Made by a program: the position numbers and the translations under genes
Notes under the pieces: model-generated
Seen by the model: only the letters and a program-made list of their open reading frames with translations
The model's database searches: none
What the model was told of the DNA's origin: nothing
In this document: piece by piece, positions 5,857-8,227 of the stretch
Layout of the letters: every line of letters begins with the position of its first letter
Numbering within the stretch: the stretch's first letter is position 1
Source of the DNA: Geminicoccaceae bacterium
GTDB taxonomy: Bacteria > Pseudomonadota > Alphaproteobacteria > Geminicoccales > Geminicoccaceae
DNA length: 8,227 nucleotides
Reading direction: 5' to 3'
Assembly (NCBI GenBank): GCA_020446285.1
Contig: JAGREZ010000087.1
Location: 1-8,227, forward strand

Positions 5857-7722
5857 TCAGCGGCTCGCTCGGGGATCGTCGTCGAAGAGGGCGGAGAGTT
5901 CCTTGAGGACCGTGCCGCCGAGCTGTTCGGGGTCGCTGATGGTCACCGCGCGGCGATAGTAGCGGGTGACGTCGTGGCCGATGCCGATGGCGAGGAGCTG
6001 GACGTCGGAACGTGTCTCGATGAATTCGATCGTGTCGCGCAGATGCTTTTCGAGATAATTGCCCGGATTGGCTGAAAGCGTGCTGTCATCCACCGGCGCG
6101 CCGTCGGAGATCACCATGAGGATCCGCCGCTGTTCGGGCCGCCCGAGGAGACGCTGATGGGCCCAGAGGATTGCCTCGCCGTCGATGTTCTCCTTGAGCA
6201 GGCCTTCCCGCAGCATGAGCCCGAGCGAACGCCTTGCGCGGCGCCACGGCGCATCGGCCGGCTTGTAGATGATATGACGCAGGTCATTGAGGCGGCCCGG
6301 ATTGGCCGGCTTGTCGGCCTTGAGCCAGGTCTCGCGGGACTGGCCGCCCTTCCAGGCCTTGGTGGTGAAACCGAGGATCTCGACCTTGACGCCGCAGCGT
6401 TCCAGTGTGCGCGCGAGGATATCGGCCGTCATCGCCGCCACCGCGATCGGCCGCCCGCGCATCGAACCGGAATTGTCGATCAGGAGTGTTACCACCGTGT
6501 CGCGGAACTCGGTTTCCTGTTCCATCTTGTAGGAGAGCGGCACGGTCGGATTGGCGACGATGCGCGCCAGTCTGGCGGAATCGAGGATCCCCTCATCGAG
6601 ATCGAACAGCCATGAACGCTGCTGCTGCGCCATGAGCTTGCGCTGCAGGCGATTGGCGATCCGGCCGATCATCCCCTCGAAGCGGGCGAGCGTCGCATCG
6701 AGCTGGGCGCGCAGGCGGGTGAGTTCCGAGGGGCCGCACAGTTCATCGACCGTCACCACCTCGTCAAACTGGTTGGAGAAGACGCGGTACGCCAGATGCT
6801 CCGCGCCGGGCGGCACATGGTTCGGGCGATTGACCGCACTGTCGTCGCTTTCCTCATTGTCGCCGCCGGGTTCGGCGCTGTCGTCGGTCTCGGCTTCGGC
6901 GGACATGTCGTCATCGCCCGCCTCGCCGCTCGAATCCTGATCAGCCTGAGCCTGTGCGTCCTGTTCGCTGGCCTCGGTATCCTGTTCTCCGGTAGTGTCC
7001 GCCGGTCCGTCGGAGGAAGAATCGTCCTCCTGCTCCTCCTCATTGGGATCGGTGTCCTCGGGATGATCGACCAGCTCTTCCGCGAGCCCCAGATCGCTCA
7101 GCAGGTCGCGGACCTTGCGGGCGAAGGCATCCTGGTTGGCAAGTTCCTGTTCGAGCGTGGGCATGACCTCGTCGACACGCTCGCCGAGCCAGTCGCGCCA
7201 GGCGGAAAGCTGGTCCTGCTGGTTCTCCGACAGTTCGTAGCCGAGCATCTTCTCGCGCATGTAGAGCTCGACGATCTCGGCCATGTTGCCGTCGCGGTCG
7301 GCTCCCGCCCCTTCGCTGCGGGTCTGGAACAGCTGTTCGAGATTGGCCCGGAGTCCCGCCATGTCGCGGCTGCCGAGCATCTCGACACGCACCTGTTCGA
7401 GCCCGTCATAGAGCAGCGACGCGACTTCACCCGTCGGCGCGAACCGTCTGTGGGTGGCATTGTCATGATGCCTCAGCCTGAGCGAATGGCTGTCCGCCTC
7501 GCCGCGCACCCGCGCGATCTCGTGTTCGGCCCAGTCCTGACGCGGCGGTGCCACGCGCAGCACATTGCCCTGTGCTGCCGAGCCCTGTGCTGCCGGCGAT
7601 TGCTGCTTGCCGGAACCGCGCTTGCCGGAACCGCGAAAGCTGACCTCGAGGGTGCGCTCGCCGGAAATCGCCCGCGCCGTACTGGCGACCGCCCGTTCGA
7701 AATCGTGCAGATGATCAGGCAT
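5857..7722 (-). CDS. cobT: Cobaltochelatase subunit CobT (VWA domain)
   Basis: A 621-residue protein, close to the usual length for CobT. With CobS and CobN it inserts cobalt into hydrogenobyrinic acid a,c-diamide, at the cost of ATP, in the aerobic vitamin B12 pathway in the cytoplasm. The N-terminal CobT domain spans about 1-215 ([20 protein letters not shown] at 7-26, then [20 protein letters not shown] at 74-93). A strongly acidic linker of Asp, Glu, Ser and Gln occupies 218-296. The C-terminal von Willebrand A domain (about 405-615) has the metal site D416-N-S418-G-S420-M and ISDGAPVDD (538-546), and ends with [12 protein letters not shown]. Two 5-residue tandem repeats ([10 protein letters not shown] and [10 protein letters not shown], residues 31-52) interrupt the N-terminal domain. 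The ATG at 7722 overlaps the cobS stop by 8 nt and lacks a good ribosome site, so translation is probably coupled to cobS. cobN is not in the window. Confidence 0.96.
   Translation of the reverse strand: MPDHLHDFERAVASTARAISGERTLEVSFRGSGKRGSGKQQSPAAQGSAAQGNVLRVAPPRQDWAEHEIARVRGEADSHSLRLRHHDNATHRRFAPTGEVASLLYDGLEQVRVEMLGSRDMAGLRANLEQLFQTRSEGAGADRDGNMAEIVELYMREKMLGYELSENQQDQLSAWRDWLGERVDEVMPTLEQELANQDAFARKVRDLLSDLGLAEELVDHPEDTDPNEEEQEDDSSSDGPADTTGEQDTEASEQDAQAQADQDSSGEAGDDDMSAEAETDDSAEPGGDNEESDDSAVNRPNHVPPGAEHLAYRVFSNQFDEVVTVDELCGPSELTRLRAQLDATLARFEGMIGRIANRLQRKLMAQQQRSWLFDLDEGILDSARLARIVANPTVPLSYKMEQETEFRDTVVTLLIDNSGSMRGRPIAVAAMTADILARTLERCGVKVEILGFTTKAWKGGQSRETWLKADKPANPGRLNDLRHIIYKPADAPWRRARRSLGLMLREGLLKENIDGEAILWAHQRLLGRPEQRRILMVISDGAPVDDSTLSANPGNYLEKHLRDTIEFIETRSDVQLLAIGIGHDVTRYYRRAVTISDPEQLGGTVLKELSALFDDDPRASR
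7567..7635. repeat. Two adjacent 15-bp tandem duplications inside cobT
   Basis: GCCCTGTGCTGCCG occurs at 7567-7580 and 7582-7595 (15-bp period), and CTTGCCGGAACCGCG occurs twice in tandem at 7606-7620 and 7621-7635. Both are whole multiples of codons and give the peptides [10 protein letters not shown] and [10 protein letters not shown] near the CobT N-terminus. They look like recent slippage duplications in a tolerant loop. Confidence 0.85.
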
Positions 7723-8227
7723 GGACCAGACTGGCGACCGATTCGGGCAATTCGGTGCCGAAGCAGCGCTGGTAATATTCGGCGATGATATGCCGTTCGG
7801 CCTCGTCGCACTTGTTGAGGAAGGTCACGCGGAAGGCAAACGCCAGATCTCCGAAGATGTCGTTGTTCTCCGCCCAGGTGATGACCGTGCGCGGCGACAT
7901 GACCGTGGAGATGTCGCCGGCGACGAAGCCGCGGCGGGTGAGATCGGCGAGACGGACCATGGAATCGATCCGCTTCCGGCCTTCGGCGTTGTCCAGCGAC
8001 GGGCATTTGGCGAGCACGATCCCGCACTCGTCGTCATGATGCAGATAGTTGAGCTGGGTCACCACCGACCAGCGGTCCATCTGGCCCTGATTGATCTGCT
8101 GCGTGCCGTGATAGAGGCCCGAGGTATCGCCGAGGCCCACCGTGTTGGCGGTGGCGAACAGGCGGAAGGAGCGGTGCGGGCGGATGACCTTGTTCTGGTC
8201 GAGCAGGGTCATGCGGCCCTGCGCCTC
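7715..8227 (-). CDS. cobS: Cobaltochelatase subunit CobS (AAA+ ATPase), N-terminus outside the window
   Basis: The frame is open to the right edge; 170 residues plus stop are visible, beginning [18 protein letters not shown], so the start lies beyond the window. CobS is the AAA+ ATPase that powers cobalt insertion; it forms rings with CobT and acts on CobN. Full-length CobS is about 330 residues, so roughly the C-terminal half is seen. The Walker motifs are outside the window. Visible AAA+ features are the sensor-1 type strand [14 protein letters not shown], followed by [20 protein letters not shown], a highly characteristic CobS segment that distinguishes it from other MoxR/chelatase ATPases. 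Further on are [20 protein letters not shown] and [20 protein letters not shown]. It overlaps cobT by 8 nt. The internal ATG at 8212 is not the start, because family sequence continues upstream of it. Confidence 0.96.
   Translation of the reverse strand, partial: EAQGRMTLLDQNKVIRPHRSFRLFATANTVGLGDTSGLYHGTQQINQGQMDRWSVVTQLNYLHHDDECGIVLAKCPSLDNAEGRKRIDSMVRLADLTRRGFVAGDISTVMSPRTVITWAENNDIFGDLAFAFRVTFLNKCDEAERHIIAEYYQRCFGTELPESVASLVHA

Noticed and set aside
6796..7788. Plus-strand reading frame (330 codons) with hydrophobic, membrane-like stretches
   Set aside because: The hydrophobic part is the antisense of the acidic Asp/Glu linker of cobT. Asp/Glu codons read backwards give Val, Leu, Ile and Phe. 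No ribosome site or family match supports it.

Overview
The window looks like chromosomal DNA from a high-GC alphaproteobacterium, most likely of the Hyphomicrobiales (Rhizobiales) type. The reasons are an aerobic-pathway cobaltochelatase pair (cobS-cobT), the UPF0262 and DUF2948 families, which are largely alphaproteobacterial, and a TRAP transporter operon. No mobile element, CRISPR array, rRNA or defence locus was seen. Every protein gene is on the minus strand; the only plus-strand gene is a tRNA.

Reading in the direction of transcription (right to left): the window opens inside cobS (7715 to the right edge), which overlaps cobT (5857-7722) by 8 nt. Together these encode the AAA+ and VWA-domain subunits that drive cobalt insertion in B12 synthesis. 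A 197-bp gene-free stretch with inverted repeats follows, then tRNA-Thr(GGT) on the plus strand (5585-5659). Next come a small basic hypothetical protein (5309-5515), a DUF2948 protein (4695-5231), a UPF0262 protein (4195-4698, 4-nt ATGA overlap) and a low-molecular-weight tyrosine phosphatase family protein (3735-4181). From memory, this resembles a conserved alphaproteobacterial cluster, but hisD (usually between DUF2948 and UPF0262) and infA (usually after the phosphatase) are not there.

A 271-bp intergenic region (3464-3734) carries a perfect 12-bp inverted repeat that looks like an operator. It precedes a tightly packed operon: dctP-type binding protein (2453-3463), dctQ (1941-2453), dctM (642-1937) and a crotonase-family protein (1-550, cut by the window edge). 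The transporter would import an organic acid by sodium-driven uptake, and the crotonase suggests that the acid is handled as a CoA thioester. The crotonase has alanine at both positions that hold the catalytic glutamates of true enoyl-CoA hydratases, so its usual label is probably wrong.

No clearly new multi-gene system was found. The points most worth following are the glutamate-less crotonase in a TRAP operon, the palindrome upstream of dctP, and the shortened DUF2948-UPF0262-phosphatase cluster.
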